Shown here: positions 19,535-29,790 of the stretch, piece after piece | Numbering within the stretch: position 1 is the first letter of the stretch | Layout: each line of letters begins with the position of its first letter | Source: Candidula unifasciata | Lineage: Eukaryota; Mollusca; Gastropoda; Stylommatophora; Geomitridae | Length of the DNA stretch: 64,000 nt | Direction: 5' to 3' | Assembly (NCBI GenBank): GCA_905116865.2 | Contig: CAJHNH020008090.1 | Coordinates: forward strand, 124,001 to 188,000 | Notes under the pieces: model-generated | Database searches by the model: none | What the model was told of the DNA's origin: nothing | Seen by the model: the letters and a program-made list of their open reading frames with translations, nothing else | Made by a program: the position numbers and the translations under genes

Positions 19535-19690
19535 GCTGCATGTGAAAGACAGGTTTAAACCCTCAGTAAGGCTGAGTTTGTTTCTGTCGGAGGCAGAAAT
19601 AAAATCCTAACTTGCCAAATCTGTGGCGAATGCATTAGTCCTAAATCCTCTGGCTCAAAGACGCCCTTCCTGCACACAAAAGTGGTAAAC
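19535..19690 (+). repeat. SINE-E-like tRNA-derived fragment
   Basis: B-box-like 'aggtttaaaccctc' followed by a body ('cggaggcagaaataaaatcc', 'tgcattagtcctaaatcctc', 'ggctcaaagacgcccttcct') shared with 52415-52620. Confidence 0.6.
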
Positions 19691-19734
19691 ACAGGTGAAG
19701 GATGGTTTTTTTTTTTTTTTTAAGAATAACATGC

Positions 19735-20215
19735 GAGTCTCAAGACTGAACATCACATGACACACTAAATTAGTTCATCTATTGTCTGCTTCATATTTTT
19801 CTGTCATATGCTTTGAATTATGTCATGTTTTTTGTGTTTTTTAAAGAAAAATGAATTTCATGCAAACAATTTCTCATGTTTTTGTTTTAAAAGCTATTTT
19901 TAATTTGCTCATTTTTCAACTACATTAACAGATTAAAATATTTTCAGTACCTTTGACAATAGAGTTTAGTAGATTGAATTATGTTAGCTCATTCTCATTC
20001 TGTTGTCTGTCTGTCAAAATGTTGCACATTTTATGTTTATTGTTTCCGCTTTTGTGTTGTGTTTGTTGTAGGTCTTCATCTGTATGCATAATACACAAAA
20101 ACTAATGGAGAATTATTATAGAATATTTAAACAGTTTGATTAACAGATTATAGTGTACTGATTGGCTATGATAGATACAGAAGAAAGAAGCAGAGATATG
20201 AGGGTACACTACACA
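19735..20215. other. AT-rich intergenic DNA
   Basis: No coding signature or recognised repeat. It is AT-rich, with several long A/T runs. Confidence 0.4.
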
Positions 20216-20240
20216 ATGTAAAATTCTCCTTCTTAGTGTT

Positions 20241-20665
20241 TACCGGCTGTACAACTCTAGTGAAACATTCTGTTGTTCATCTTTCTTTGCTTTTACCGGC
20301 TGTACAACTCTAGTGAAACATTCTGTTGTTCATCCTTCTTTGCTTTTACCGGCTGTACAACTCTAGTGAAACATTCTGTTGTTCATCTTTCTTTGCTTTT
20401 ACCGGCTGTACAACTCTAGTGAAACATTCTGTTGTTCATCTTTCTTTGCTTTTACCGGCTGTACAACTCTAGTGAAACATTCTGTTGTTCATCTTTCTTT
20501 GCTTTTACCGGCTGTACAACTCTAGTGAAACATTCTGTTGTTCATCCTTCTTTGCTTTTACTGGCTGTACAACTCTAGTGAAACATTCTGTTGTTCATTT
20601 TTCTTTGCTTTTACCGGCTGTAAACTCCAGCAGAATTTTCTGTTATTTGTCCTTTATCTTATTCA
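20241..20665 (+). repeat. 53-bp tandem array from a family A end
   Basis: Eight units with an exact 53-bp spacing (20241, 20294, 20347, 20400, 20453, 20506, 20559, 20612). The unit is near-identical across the first seven copies. It resembles the family A head (the '..ccggctgtacaactctagtg' region compares with 'ccagctgttaactctggc', followed by 'ctgttgttcatc'). The last unit is closer to ordinary family A. Confidence 0.9.
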
Positions 20666-20670
20666 TGTTC

Positions 20671-21775
20671 TTCTTCTTCTTCACTTCCTCTTTTACCATT
20701 GTGGGTGTAGAAGGAGATATAAGGTTCTGTTTCTAGCTCTTCTGGCTGCCTCGACCATAGGCACATCGTGCTGTTGTAGAGTTTCTCTGATGTTATCCTT
20801 CCATCTTGTTCGTGGTCTACCCCGTGCTCTACGTCCTTCTTCTCTTTCCATGTATGCTTTGTATGGTATGGTGTCACAAGGCATTCTCTCTAAGTGGGCA
20901 AACCATTTCACTTGCTGTCTTTGTTTGTAATCCAGAATTGGTTCTGTGCCGACTTGTTCTCTTATGATCTCATTCCTGATCTTATCTCTTATGGTCACTC
21001 CTACAGCCCTTCTCAGACATCTCATTTCCGTGGTTACTAATTTTCTTTTATGGTTTGTTATGAGTGACCATGTCTGGCACTGGTAGCACAGAGTTGGAAT
21101 AAATATGCTTTGAATAAGATGTTTCTTTGTGCTGATTGGGATTGTCTTATGCTGTAAGAGGGGAGCTAGCTGTCCAAATACTTGGTTTGCTTTACTGCAT
21201 CTAATGTCAATTTCTTTATCCAATTTCCCATCTTCTGTAAATGTAGTTCCCAGATATTTAAACTCAGATGCCTGTTTAATGCCTTTGTATTCTATTGCTA
21301 TGTTTAGATCTGTCTTCTTTTTTCCTATTGACGTTACTTCTGTCTTTTCAGTGTTGATTCTCATATTATTTGTTTTACATTCTTCATTCATGGATGTTAG
21401 ATGTTGTTGCAATTTCATGGCTATCAAGGCCTGGTCATCTGCAAAGAGTAATTCGTTGATCTTACTAAGATCTTCATTCATGGGCTTGGCATTCTTGCAT
21501 ATACTGTGGAGTAGGTGATAAACAGCAGTGGTGATAAGACACACCCCTGTCTTACTCCAGATGTCACTGTGAAAGGATGAGATGTTCCCTGATTTATTCT
21601 AACTACACTTCTACAATCCCTGTATAAACTTTTGCACACTTCGATGAGGTGTTCGCTTACTCCATATCTTGCCATTATTTTCCATAATAATTGTCTGTCG
21701 ACTCTGTCAAATGCCTTCTCCTGGTCTACGAATGCCACAAATAAGTTCTTATTGTATTCAATGTTCTTAAGAACA
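20671..21775 (-). mobile_element. 5'-truncated LINE insertion with 12-bp TSD
   Basis: The minus strand encodes part of a non-LTR reverse transcriptase in two frames (21798-21478 and 21544-20693). Blocks include FVAFVDQEKAFDRVDR, TSGVRQGCVLSPLLF, LLFADDQALIA, KYLGTTFTEDGKLDKEIDIR, KWFAHLERMPC and GRPRTRWKDNIRETLQQH. A frameshift near 21510-21540 breaks it. The 3' end is a GAA-repeat tail at 20671-20684. TTATTCATGTTC occurs at 20659-20670 and again at 21776-21787, an exact 12-bp target duplication. It is inserted in family A sequence. A second, shorter copy is at 49950-50706. Confidence 0.9.
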
Positions 21776-22065
21776 TTATTCATGTTCACCAGCTGCAAAT
21801 TCTGGCAGAAAGTTCTGGATATTTTTTGTCCACTTCTGGACTTGAGTCTTGTTCCAGGCCTTTAGATGTGCATTCATTTTATCTATCTGACTTATTTATA
21901 TGTTGGTTCCTCACCACAAGGGAGGTTGTTCAATCACTTTCGGACTTTGGCTGTGTTCCAGAACTTGAGATTTATAAGCACAGATAGATTTGGCTTATTT
22001 CTATGCAGACTGTTTCTCATCTCTCAGGCAGATGTACTCTGACTTCAAAGTGAATACCCCTAATT
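21776..22065 (+). repeat. Family A copy right of the LINE insertion
   Basis: 'gttcaccagctgcaaattct', 'tctggcagaaagttctgg', 'gtccacttctggacttgagt' and 'cagatgtactctgacttcaaa' are present, with an internal duplication of the 'cggactttg.. gttccagaacttgag' block at 21945-21975. The 53-bp array at 20241-20665 probably continued into this copy before the LINE arrived. Confidence 0.75.
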
Positions 22066-22221
22066 AGTATAATCATAATCACAAGGTGAAACAATAATTC
22101 AGTCTGAGCTGATAATCTCAGTAAACTGTCAAAACAAATTCCTATGATCTTGTGTCAAAACACCAAAAAATACAATTTCAGTAAAACACAAGAAATTAGT
22201 TTTAAGTCGTTTGAGGTTTTG

Positions 22222-22600
22222 AACAACGGATCAACATCATGGCACAGGGGTGTAACCCATAAGTGCTCCGTTCTTCTAAATCAAGTCTGAGTCCGAAGAG
22301 GCTCAACACAGTGCACAGGCTCTGTAGCACCGGCGAGGATCCTGAACCTGAAATACTTTGGGTAGATTTTGAACTCCAAATTTTGCCCGAGCAGCACCGT
22401 TAGGCTACTCTTTTCAATTTCCAACTGTCAAGGGAATTTATACGTGCACAAAAATGCACACGGGAATCCGATCTCACTACCCAGAAACCAGGGGGAATTA
22501 CTAGAAGTTCAAGTGAAAAAATCCAAGCCGTTACCCGGGATTGAACCCTGAACCTCTAGCACTTGAGGCGGACACCATGCCTAGAGAACACACAGTCCCC
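22222..22600 (-). repeat. SINE-F, antisense copy
   Basis: The reverse complement matches 45795-46150 over its full length: B box 'gggttcaatcccggg' (at 22530-22545 on the complement), 'tgaacttctagtaattccc', 'ggatcctcgccggtgctaca' and the 'gactcagacttgatttagaa' end. It is tRNA-derived. Confidence 0.8.
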
Positions 22601-22624
22601 CTTTTAGTCTTTTGGACCCAATGA

Positions 22625-22930
22625 ACGCATCATACGTTGACTTGAGCTCCTATGATTTTAATAAAACACCAGAATTCAGCTCCAATGGTTTCAATAAACC
22701 ACCAAAAATCAGCAATCTTCTGTGAGCTTTGATAACACATGTTAAAACAAAAATAGTCTCCATGACTTTAGTGGAGCGAAAAAAAGAACACAAATCAGTC
22801 AACTCAAATGTCAGCAGTAACTTCTTCTTCTTCTTCTCTTCCACATTGTACCTCATCGAAGTGCCGGGGGAAGGGGGGGGGGGGGTGTAAAATTCGTTGA
22901 TGAGCTCTGTCAAGAGCAAGCACTATTCAG
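22625..22930. repeat. TTC-rich and poly-G patch
   Basis: 'cttcttcttcttctcttcc' at 22820-22840 and a G12 run at 22874-22885 in otherwise unassigned DNA. It may be a family A remnant. Confidence 0.4.
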
Positions 22931-22934
22931 ACTG

Positions 22935-23145
22935 ATGTTCATTTATGTAAGGCTGTTATTAATGCCATCACTCCATATTTTCTGAGGTCTTCCACTCGCT
23001 CTATACCCGTTGTAACATTTTAGTGTGGCTCGCTGTGGCAGATAGTACCAGGGCATTCTTGTTAGGTGTCCAAACCACTTCATTTGTTGTTATTTGATAA
23101 CCTGTAAGACTGGCTTTATTCCTAGCATTCGTCTAGTAATTTGAG
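22935..23145 (-). pseudogene. LINE C-terminal tail relic, antisense
   Basis: The minus strand reads ITRRMLGIKPVLQVIK, QMKWFGHLTRMPWYYLPQ and RASGRPQKIWSDGIN. This is the KWFGHxxRMP..GRPxxxWxDxI tail of the lineage found at 20671-21775, but strongly diverged. Confidence 0.8.
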
Positions 23146-23149
23146 TAAC

Positions 23150-23430
23150 ACAGGTTAAAAACCAGAAATCATTTTGACCAGGACAGTTTATTTCTCATGA
23201 CATATTTACAACATTTATTTACACAGAAATGACCATCATTACAATTACTGTCTGATAGAATAGTGACAATACACACATGTTATAATACAACACAACAGAG
23301 AAATACATCAATTATATAATGTAACACAACAAACACAACCAACTCATAGTCATAATGAAAAATCATAATAAGAATGAATGGTCACCTGACACTGCCAGAT
23401 TTAAGCTAAAGTGACTCGCTCAATTTCCAT
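23150..23430. other. Unassigned AT-rich DNA
   Basis: I see no feature here beyond A/C-rich simple stretches ('acacaacacaacaaacacaa' type). Confidence 0.4.
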
Positions 23431-23970
23431 CCCATAGGCCATTTTCTGAAAACTGATGCTAGGCCAACCAACACTTGGGGTCATACACCTACCTGGGCAT
23501 TAATACAGATAAACATGGGAGAACTGGCAGTTTTTAAAATACATATATAAAAGGCAAAAGTTTTCATAGCACTAGGAAATTTTTTTTAAGTCAAAGGAAA
23601 TTAAAAACTCACACGTGTGCCTGTATTTAACATTTTTGCTCTGTGTGTATGTGTGTTTGGCGGGGGGGGGGGGGGGGGGGCCTTTGAGCCTGAGGATTTC
23701 GGGCAGCATGGCTAGCGTTGTCACCTCGGACTGTACAGATTAAGATTTCATTCTCCCTCCCCACCTACAACCAAATCTCCACCCTTCTGAGGATTTGAAC
23801 CCAGGTATTCTGCATGAGAGCCCTGCATTCTTAACATTTCAGCAAGGCATTCACCAAGGAAATTAAAACTAACACTATATTTAAAATTGTTAACCCTAAT
23901 GTCAAATCAGAAATGTTGTATCTAGCGGAAACATTGAGAGCAACTATAAGATTTATTGATAAAATACAAA
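23430..23970 (+). pseudogene. LINE reverse transcriptase relic split by a SINE
   Basis: Left part: TYLGINTDKHGRTGS, then a FHSTRKF-like block ending 'gtcaaaggaaattaaaa'. Right part: SEMLYLAETLRATIRFIDKI. With the 249-bp insert removed, the reading SKEIKTNTIFKIVNPNVKS matches the intact-order relic at 44870-44940 (SKEIKRNSRLKISNSNVK). Confidence 0.85.
23607..23855 (-). mobile_element. tRNA-derived SINE with 13-bp TSD
   Basis: AAGGAAATTAAAA flanks it exactly on both sides (23594-23606 and 23856-23868). The minus strand begins with a tRNA-like head containing the B box 'gggttcaaatcctc'. A G20 run lies at 23660-23681. It interrupts the LINE relic above. Confidence 0.88.
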
Positions 23971-24372
23971 CGTCACTAACCAGGTGCGTAGATCCTAGTG
24001 AGGGAGGTTAAGATTTCTGAAAGCTTTAAACCCATTCGGAGTTCAGGCTGTTTATTGCCAGTGATCACCAATTCATCAGGGTAATGTGTGTATTCATTAA
24101 TAAATGGACTAGCGTGGATGACATTTCGTGGTGTATTTACTTTTGATGTTCAAATTTTCTTAGGCAGTGTTGGTGATAATGAAACAACCTGTGAGAACCT
24201 ATGCTCTGTACTCATTATACCTTTTATATGGACCTGGCTTAGTTATGGCGTTCCTGCTGTTGTCAACCTTTGCTCTGCCATAGGAACCCAGTAGTCGTGG
24301 TGTTGTGGACTTGTATGCATATGACTGAAGCGCTATCATACCCTAGATACTTTGCCATGTAGATAGTTTTTA

Positions 24373-24480
24373 AAACAAAAGTAAAGGACCCTTTTCCACA
24401 GATTTAGGCGTATTGAGCATATGAGGCTAGACCTATATTTTATAGACCAGTCAGCACTTGATGGGTGGTGATGTCAGCCT
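24373..24480 (-). repeat. SINE-B, antisense 3' fragment
   Basis: 'gtaaaggacccttttccac' followed by 'tatattttatagaccagtca', the reverse of the SINE-B 3' half at 18800-18885. Confidence 0.7.
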
Positions 24481-24629
24481 CATGCCGTTGCCATGTATAT
24501 GCAACAGCATTATTGCATGCAATAGAATGGTATCATTTACCACATTGCATTGACTGGTTTCAAAAATGGGACCAGCACCATATAGACAGTTCACCTCATG
24601 GCATTAAAAAAGGTCTATTTCCTACTCCC

Positions 24630-24655
24630 TCCCCCCCCCCCCACCCCCACCCCTT
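24630..24655 (+). repeat. Poly-C tract
   Basis: C-rich run (ccctcccccccccccccacc) followed by T8. It is an isolated homopolymer in AT-rich sequence. Confidence 0.6.
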
Positions 24656-24880
24656 TTTTTTATTAAAAACTTTCACACATAAAATTACTTACTTACTGAC
24701 TTCAATATAATACTATTTAAACAATTTAAATCCTACACTTATTAACTTTGTTATTATACCAAACAATAAAAATACTAATACTATACTGGCTGACTTCATG
24801 ATTTTATCATTCAAACAAATAAACATGTCAAAATTACAGACACTGACTGCAACACAATATCATGACAACTTTTTTGGCAG

Positions 24881-26806
24881 TCATCACATAGCTCACCCAT
24901 CACATAACTCACCCATCATATAGCTCACCCATCATATAGCTCACCCATCATATAGCTCACCCATCATATAGCTCACCCATCATATAGCTCACCCATCACA
25001 TAGCTCACCCATCATATAGCTCACCCATCATATAGCTCACCCATCATAAAGCTCACCCATCATATAGCTCACCCATCATATAGCTCACCCATCATATAGC
25101 TCACCCATCATATAGCTCACCCATCACATAGCTCACCCATCATATAGCTCACCCATCATATAGCTCACCCATCATATAGCTCACCCATCACATAGCTCAC
25201 CCATCACATAGCTCACCCATCATATAGCTCACCCATCACATAGCTCACCCATCATATAGCTCACCCATCATATAGCTCACCCATCATATAGCTCACCCAT
25301 CATATAGCTCACCCATCACATAGCTCACCCATCACATAGCTCACCCATCATATAGCTCACCCATCACATAGCTCACCCATCACATAGCTCACCCATCATA
25401 TAGCTCACCCATCATATAGCTCACCCATCATATAGCTCACCCATCACATAGCTCACCCATCACATAGCTCACCCATCACATAGCTCACCCATCACATAGC
25501 TCACCCATCACATAGCTCACCCATCACATAGCTCACCCATCACATAGCTCACCCATCACATAGCTCACCCATCACATAGCTCACCCATCACATAGCTCAC
25601 CCATCACATAGCTCACCCATCACATAGCTCACCCATCACATAGCTCACCCATCACATAGCTCACCCATCACATAGCTCACCCATCACATAGCTCACCCAT
25701 CACATAGCTCACCCATCACATAGCTCACCCATCACATAGCTCACCCATCACATAGCTCACCCATCACATAGCTCACCCATCACATAGCTCACCCATCACA
25801 TAGCTCACCCATCATATAGCTCACCCATCACATAGCTCACCCATCACATAGCTCACCCATCATATAGCTCACCCATCACATAGCTCACCCATCACATAGC
25901 TCACCCATCACATAGCTCACCCATCACATAGCTCACCCATCACATAGCTCACCCATCACATAGCTCACCCATCATATAGCTCACCCATCACATAGCTCAC
26001 CCATCACATAGCTCACCCATCATATAGCTCACCCATCACATAGCTCACCCATCATATAGCTCACCCATCATATAGCTCACCCATCATATAGCTCACCCAT
26101 CATATAGCTCACCCATCATATAGCTCACCCATCACATAGCTCACCCATCACATAGCTCACCCATCACATAGCTCACCCATCACATAGCTCACCCATCACA
26201 TAGCTCACCCATCACATAGCTCACCCATCATATAGCTCACCCATCACATAGCTCACCCATCACATAGCTCACCCATCACATAGCTCACCCATCACATAGC
26301 TCACCCATCACATAGCTCACCCATCACATAGCTCACCCATCACATAGCTCACCCATCACATAGCTCACCCATCACATAGCTCACCCATCATATAGCTCAC
26401 CCATCACATAGCTCACCCATCACATAGCTCACCCATCATATAGCTCACCCATCACATAGCTCACCCATCACATAGCTCACCCATCACATAGCTCACCCAT
26501 CACATAGCTCACCCATCACATAGCTCACCCATCACATAGCTCACCCATCACATAGCTCACCCATCACATAGCTCACCCATCATATAGCTCACCCATCATA
26601 TAGCTCACCCATCATATAGCTCACCCATCATATAGCTCACCCATCATATAGCTCACCCATCACATAGCTCACCCATCACATAGCTCACCCATCACATAGC
26701 TCACCCATCACATAGCTCACCCATCACATAGCTCACCCATCACATAGCTCACCCATCATATAGCTCACCCATCATATAGCTCACCCATCACATAGCTAAC
26801 CACATA
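24881..26806. repeat. 16-bp satellite (CACATAGCTCACCCAT), 1.9 kb
   Basis: About 120 head-to-tail 16-bp units, nearly all of only two types that differ at one base: CACATAGCTCACCCAT and CATATAGCTCACCCAT. One 'cataaag' variant occurs near 25047. The first 200 bp and a block near 26050-26120 are mostly the T type; 25440-25800 is almost purely the C type. Every frame is closed by TAG, so it is not coding. It lies about 2.9 kb beyond the HID1 stop. Confidence 0.97.
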
Positions 26807-26991
26807 GCATTCAAAACCACTGCACAAGGGACATTTGGGAAAGTAATGCCCCACATTGAATAATGATGACAGAAACATGAAATTTTCCACACTACAAATT
26901 TGAAGTATCAATACTGTATGTATGAAATGGCATTTCATTCCGACAAACAGAGCAACTTCACTAATCAGTTGAAACAGCGTGTAAGAATGAT

Positions 26992-27255
26992 GTGTCAAGA
27001 GAAAATAGTAAAATTTATGGCTATGAAGAAAAAACTGCAGTGAATATTCATAAACATTTCAGTGTTATTTATGGAAACTGTGTGGTTTACATGAGCTGTT
27101 GGTCACTGGGTTCAGAGAGCTACAGCTTCAGAAAGCGGAGAGATGGACATAAGGAGGATTTTAGCCATGCTGTGAAGAAAAATCTAAGTGAACAGGAAAA
27201 ACCAGATAAAAGCAAGACGTACAAGCATTTGTTTTGTGTTGTTGTTAGGTCATAG
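26992..27255 (+). other. Unrecognised 87-codon ORF
   Basis: A lysine- and serine-rich frame just right of the 16-bp satellite. I recognise no domain. It has no splice or start context that distinguishes it from chance. It is listed only because the interval otherwise shows nothing. Confidence 0.15.
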
Positions 27256-27259
27256 AATT

Positions 27260-28247
27260 GGACAGTGATTATATTGAAAATTAGGATGTGTAAATGCCAG
27301 AATGAGTTATACCGTCAGTGAATTTTATACATACTGCACAAATTAGCTGTGAGACTTTAAAATGAACTGAACTGCCACATAACAAAATCTATGCTATGCA
27401 AGTTTTAGTCAAAAAGCAAGCCCACACATAAGAGGTGTGATCAAATTAAACATTTCTCAATGCAAGCATATGAAAAGTATACTAGCATGTGTGGTACAAT
27501 TAAACACATTTGGGGCAGAATAAAACAAAGAAACTGTTAAGAAGCAATCATACGCCTGGAGTTTTGTCAGTTGAAGCCGCTGTATACATTCAGACAAGCA
27601 TTCCACTAGATGGGGAGATTGTGGATAATCTAGGCAGAGGACATGCTTGGAACTGCATGAGATGGCAAAGAGTAGGAAAGCTTGATATAAGAGTTGTTTG
27701 AGAACCTATGTTGCAATGGCTGGAGGGAAGGGGGTCGAAGAAGAAGGCAAGTCCTATTCAATAATGAGCCAGCTGTAATATTTCATAAAAATAATATTTT
27801 ATAACACAAAATTGCATTAAAATATCTGATACAAATGGACTGCAAAGAACATATCTGAAAGGTAAAGCATTACAGGAGATTTAAGGACTAACAAAAAATT
27901 AGATTAGAAAACTCGACAAAAACCAAAAGAAACCATTTCTATCATAATGTCCTAAACCATCTTTTCAAATCATGTGGTTTGTCACCATAAACTTTGTGCT
28001 AATTCAAATCAAAAGCAACTGGTTGCTGTTTAGTGCCAGAAAGTCTAGTATGTGATACCAGAATGGAGGTGAAGGCAGTGGCTAGGGGCTTTCTGTTAGA
28101 TGGAGAACAAGCAGGCTGGACATACAGCTGTAACACTGCAACAGACTCACAAAGGATGTAGAGAAAGATGAGAAGATCTCGGTGCCAGAGAAGTGTGACT
28201 ATCAAATGCTGTCTACCCATTCAGAGTGGCTGCATTTCTTAAGCATG
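27260..28247. other. Intergenic DNA, no feature recognised
   Basis: AT-rich with short chance ORFs only. 28040-28220 has purine-rich segments that could be an old LINE tail, but no motif is clear enough to call. Confidence 0.4.
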
Positions 28248-28255
28248 GTATAAAT

Positions 28256-28582
28256 CAGTGCTGCTCAGGGTTTTTGCACCCCGAGCCCAACAAAACAGAG
28301 GACACTGTTTCATGGCAAACCTGACAGCTAACCAAACACACATCACAAAAACAAATGTAGACGGCTATAATTTTTGTTAAATTTGATGTCATAAGTTTAA
28401 AAAGTGAATCCGATGAGCGGGGTTTGTACCTGTTCTATTGTCATCCTTGATTTGTTCATCCTACAGACATTATGCAATCCTGGAAGACAGAAACTATCTA
28501 CCCTCCCCCTTTACATGATTAGCCACATTTTTTAGGGTGGTCCACTTGGAATTTTCCACAGGTCACCGGTTGCAGAACACTG
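28256..28582. mobile_element. hAT-like MITE with 7/8 TSD
   Basis: It begins CAGTGCTGCTCAGGGTTTTT and ends CCGGTTGCAGAACACTG, imperfect inverted termini. The flanks are GTATAAAT (28248-28255) and CTATAAAT (28583-28590), an 8-bp duplication with one mismatch. There is no transposase inside. The termini differ from the element at 4530, so it is a separate family. The half-end at 19046 may be related. Confidence 0.7.
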
Positions 28583-28619
28583 CTATAAATAAAACAATTT
28601 TAACTGACTCAAAGAGCAA

Positions 28620-29085
28620 GTTGAGAAAGGTGGAGACAGGTATGCTCCGTGCAGAGTGGCAGGCATCGCGTCAGAGGTCCCAGGTAGTTAGCAACAGCTG
28701 GATATTCTCTCCAGGATATTCTTATGCCGGTGTTGTGGGAAATGAGCAGGCAGAAAGACTGGCCAGTTTTGCACCACTTAGTGGTGAACTGATGTATGAC
28801 AAGCTATATGTTGTGAGGGCCCTTTGGGAGAAGTAAACAATGCAGAGGCACAAATATATTACTATGGTCTGAGGAGAATGGCGAATATGTGAGGAGTTAC
28901 CAGGGTTTCAGGCCGACTTTCAACACTGAAGGGAAGGAACGAGACAGATATACAATCAAACAGTTACTGGTACCATCGGAATTAGAACTCTCTACTTGCT
29001 GTTGTAGATGGGGCACAGAGTGCATATGAGAGTGTCCCGAGTGCTGTGATGTCCATTTTTAATTCAACATTCAACTGATAACATT
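28620..29085 (+). pseudogene. LINE RNase H-like C-terminal relic
   Basis: Reads AGVVGNEQAERLASFAPL and SGELMYDKL, then after frameshifts 'ggtaccatcggaattagaac' and a tail ending 'gtgtcccgagtgctgtgatg'. Close relatives are at 62605-62920 and 60465-60655. The GNEQAxRLA core marks an RNase H-type domain. Confidence 0.82.
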
Positions 29086-29149
29086 CATAACATACTATAG
29101 AAATGACACCTCATGTCATAAACACATAGAGGTAGATAATACAGCATTT

Positions 29150-29340
29150 TGTTAATCTTGTTAGAATGCAGTTACACACCACACCTAAAAACAGCTGATA
29201 CAAAAACAAGACATGGTCCAACAAGAAGATGGAACGAAGACATCAAAGACATTGTACACTCACAGGGAATCACCACAGCCAGTGGGACCCATCACTGGAC
29301 CATCAAACTTTCCTTTCTTCCCAAAAACATGTGACGGCAA
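29150..29340 (+). pseudogene. Possible LINE tail relic
   Basis: A short frame contains KTRHGPTRRWNEDIKDIVHS, resembling the GRPxxRWxxDI tail of LINEs. This is the only support. It would lie in or near the HID1 3' UTR on the opposite strand. Confidence 0.4.
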
Positions 29341-29726
29341 AAGTGGAAGATGATAATGATAATAAAATGTCAACAGCATTTATCAAAGCATACTTAAATA
29401 AAGAAACTGTTACAACAACCTATAAACATATCTGTATGTTTTTGTTTGTTAATGAAAATGTTAATTCTTCTCAATAACAAACAAAGAAAACATAATGGCA
29501 AAGAAATATCACATTAACAAGGTACAAATGTATATTCCATACAATAACAGCCCAAAAAAAAACTTGCTTAAAATCCATTCACAAAAACACTGCCCACAAA
29601 ATGTGTGTAAAAATAAATACACTATTTAAAGAGAGAAAAAATATCCAGCCTGCGAATGCTTCAGGATCCGTTACCATAATAATTACCCCACAAAAAAAGA
29701 CGATTGTGATAATTACATTGAGGGGA

Positions 29727-29790
29727 TCAGACTCTCTGGATCTCAAACAACTTGACATTTGTATCATACCAGATAGGGGGATCCACGTTT
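29727..29790 (-). CDS. HID1: HID1 terminal exon (WYDTNVKLFEIQRV stop)
   Basis: 64 nt. The first base completes Arg, then NVDPPIWYDTNVKLFEIQRV and TGA at 29729-29727. The acceptor is 'ctaattgcag'. It matches the vertebrate C-terminus (NVDPPVWYDTDVKLFEIQRV) almost residue for residue, which fixes the end of the gene. The 3' UTR and poly(A) site were not identified. Confidence 0.97.

Noticed and set aside
24881..26806. CRISPR-like regular array
   Set aside because: There are no unique spacers. It is a head-to-tail 16-bp satellite in a eukaryotic genome.
26992..27255. 87-codon ORF as a gene
   Set aside because: No recognised domain, no conserved context, and length compatible with chance.
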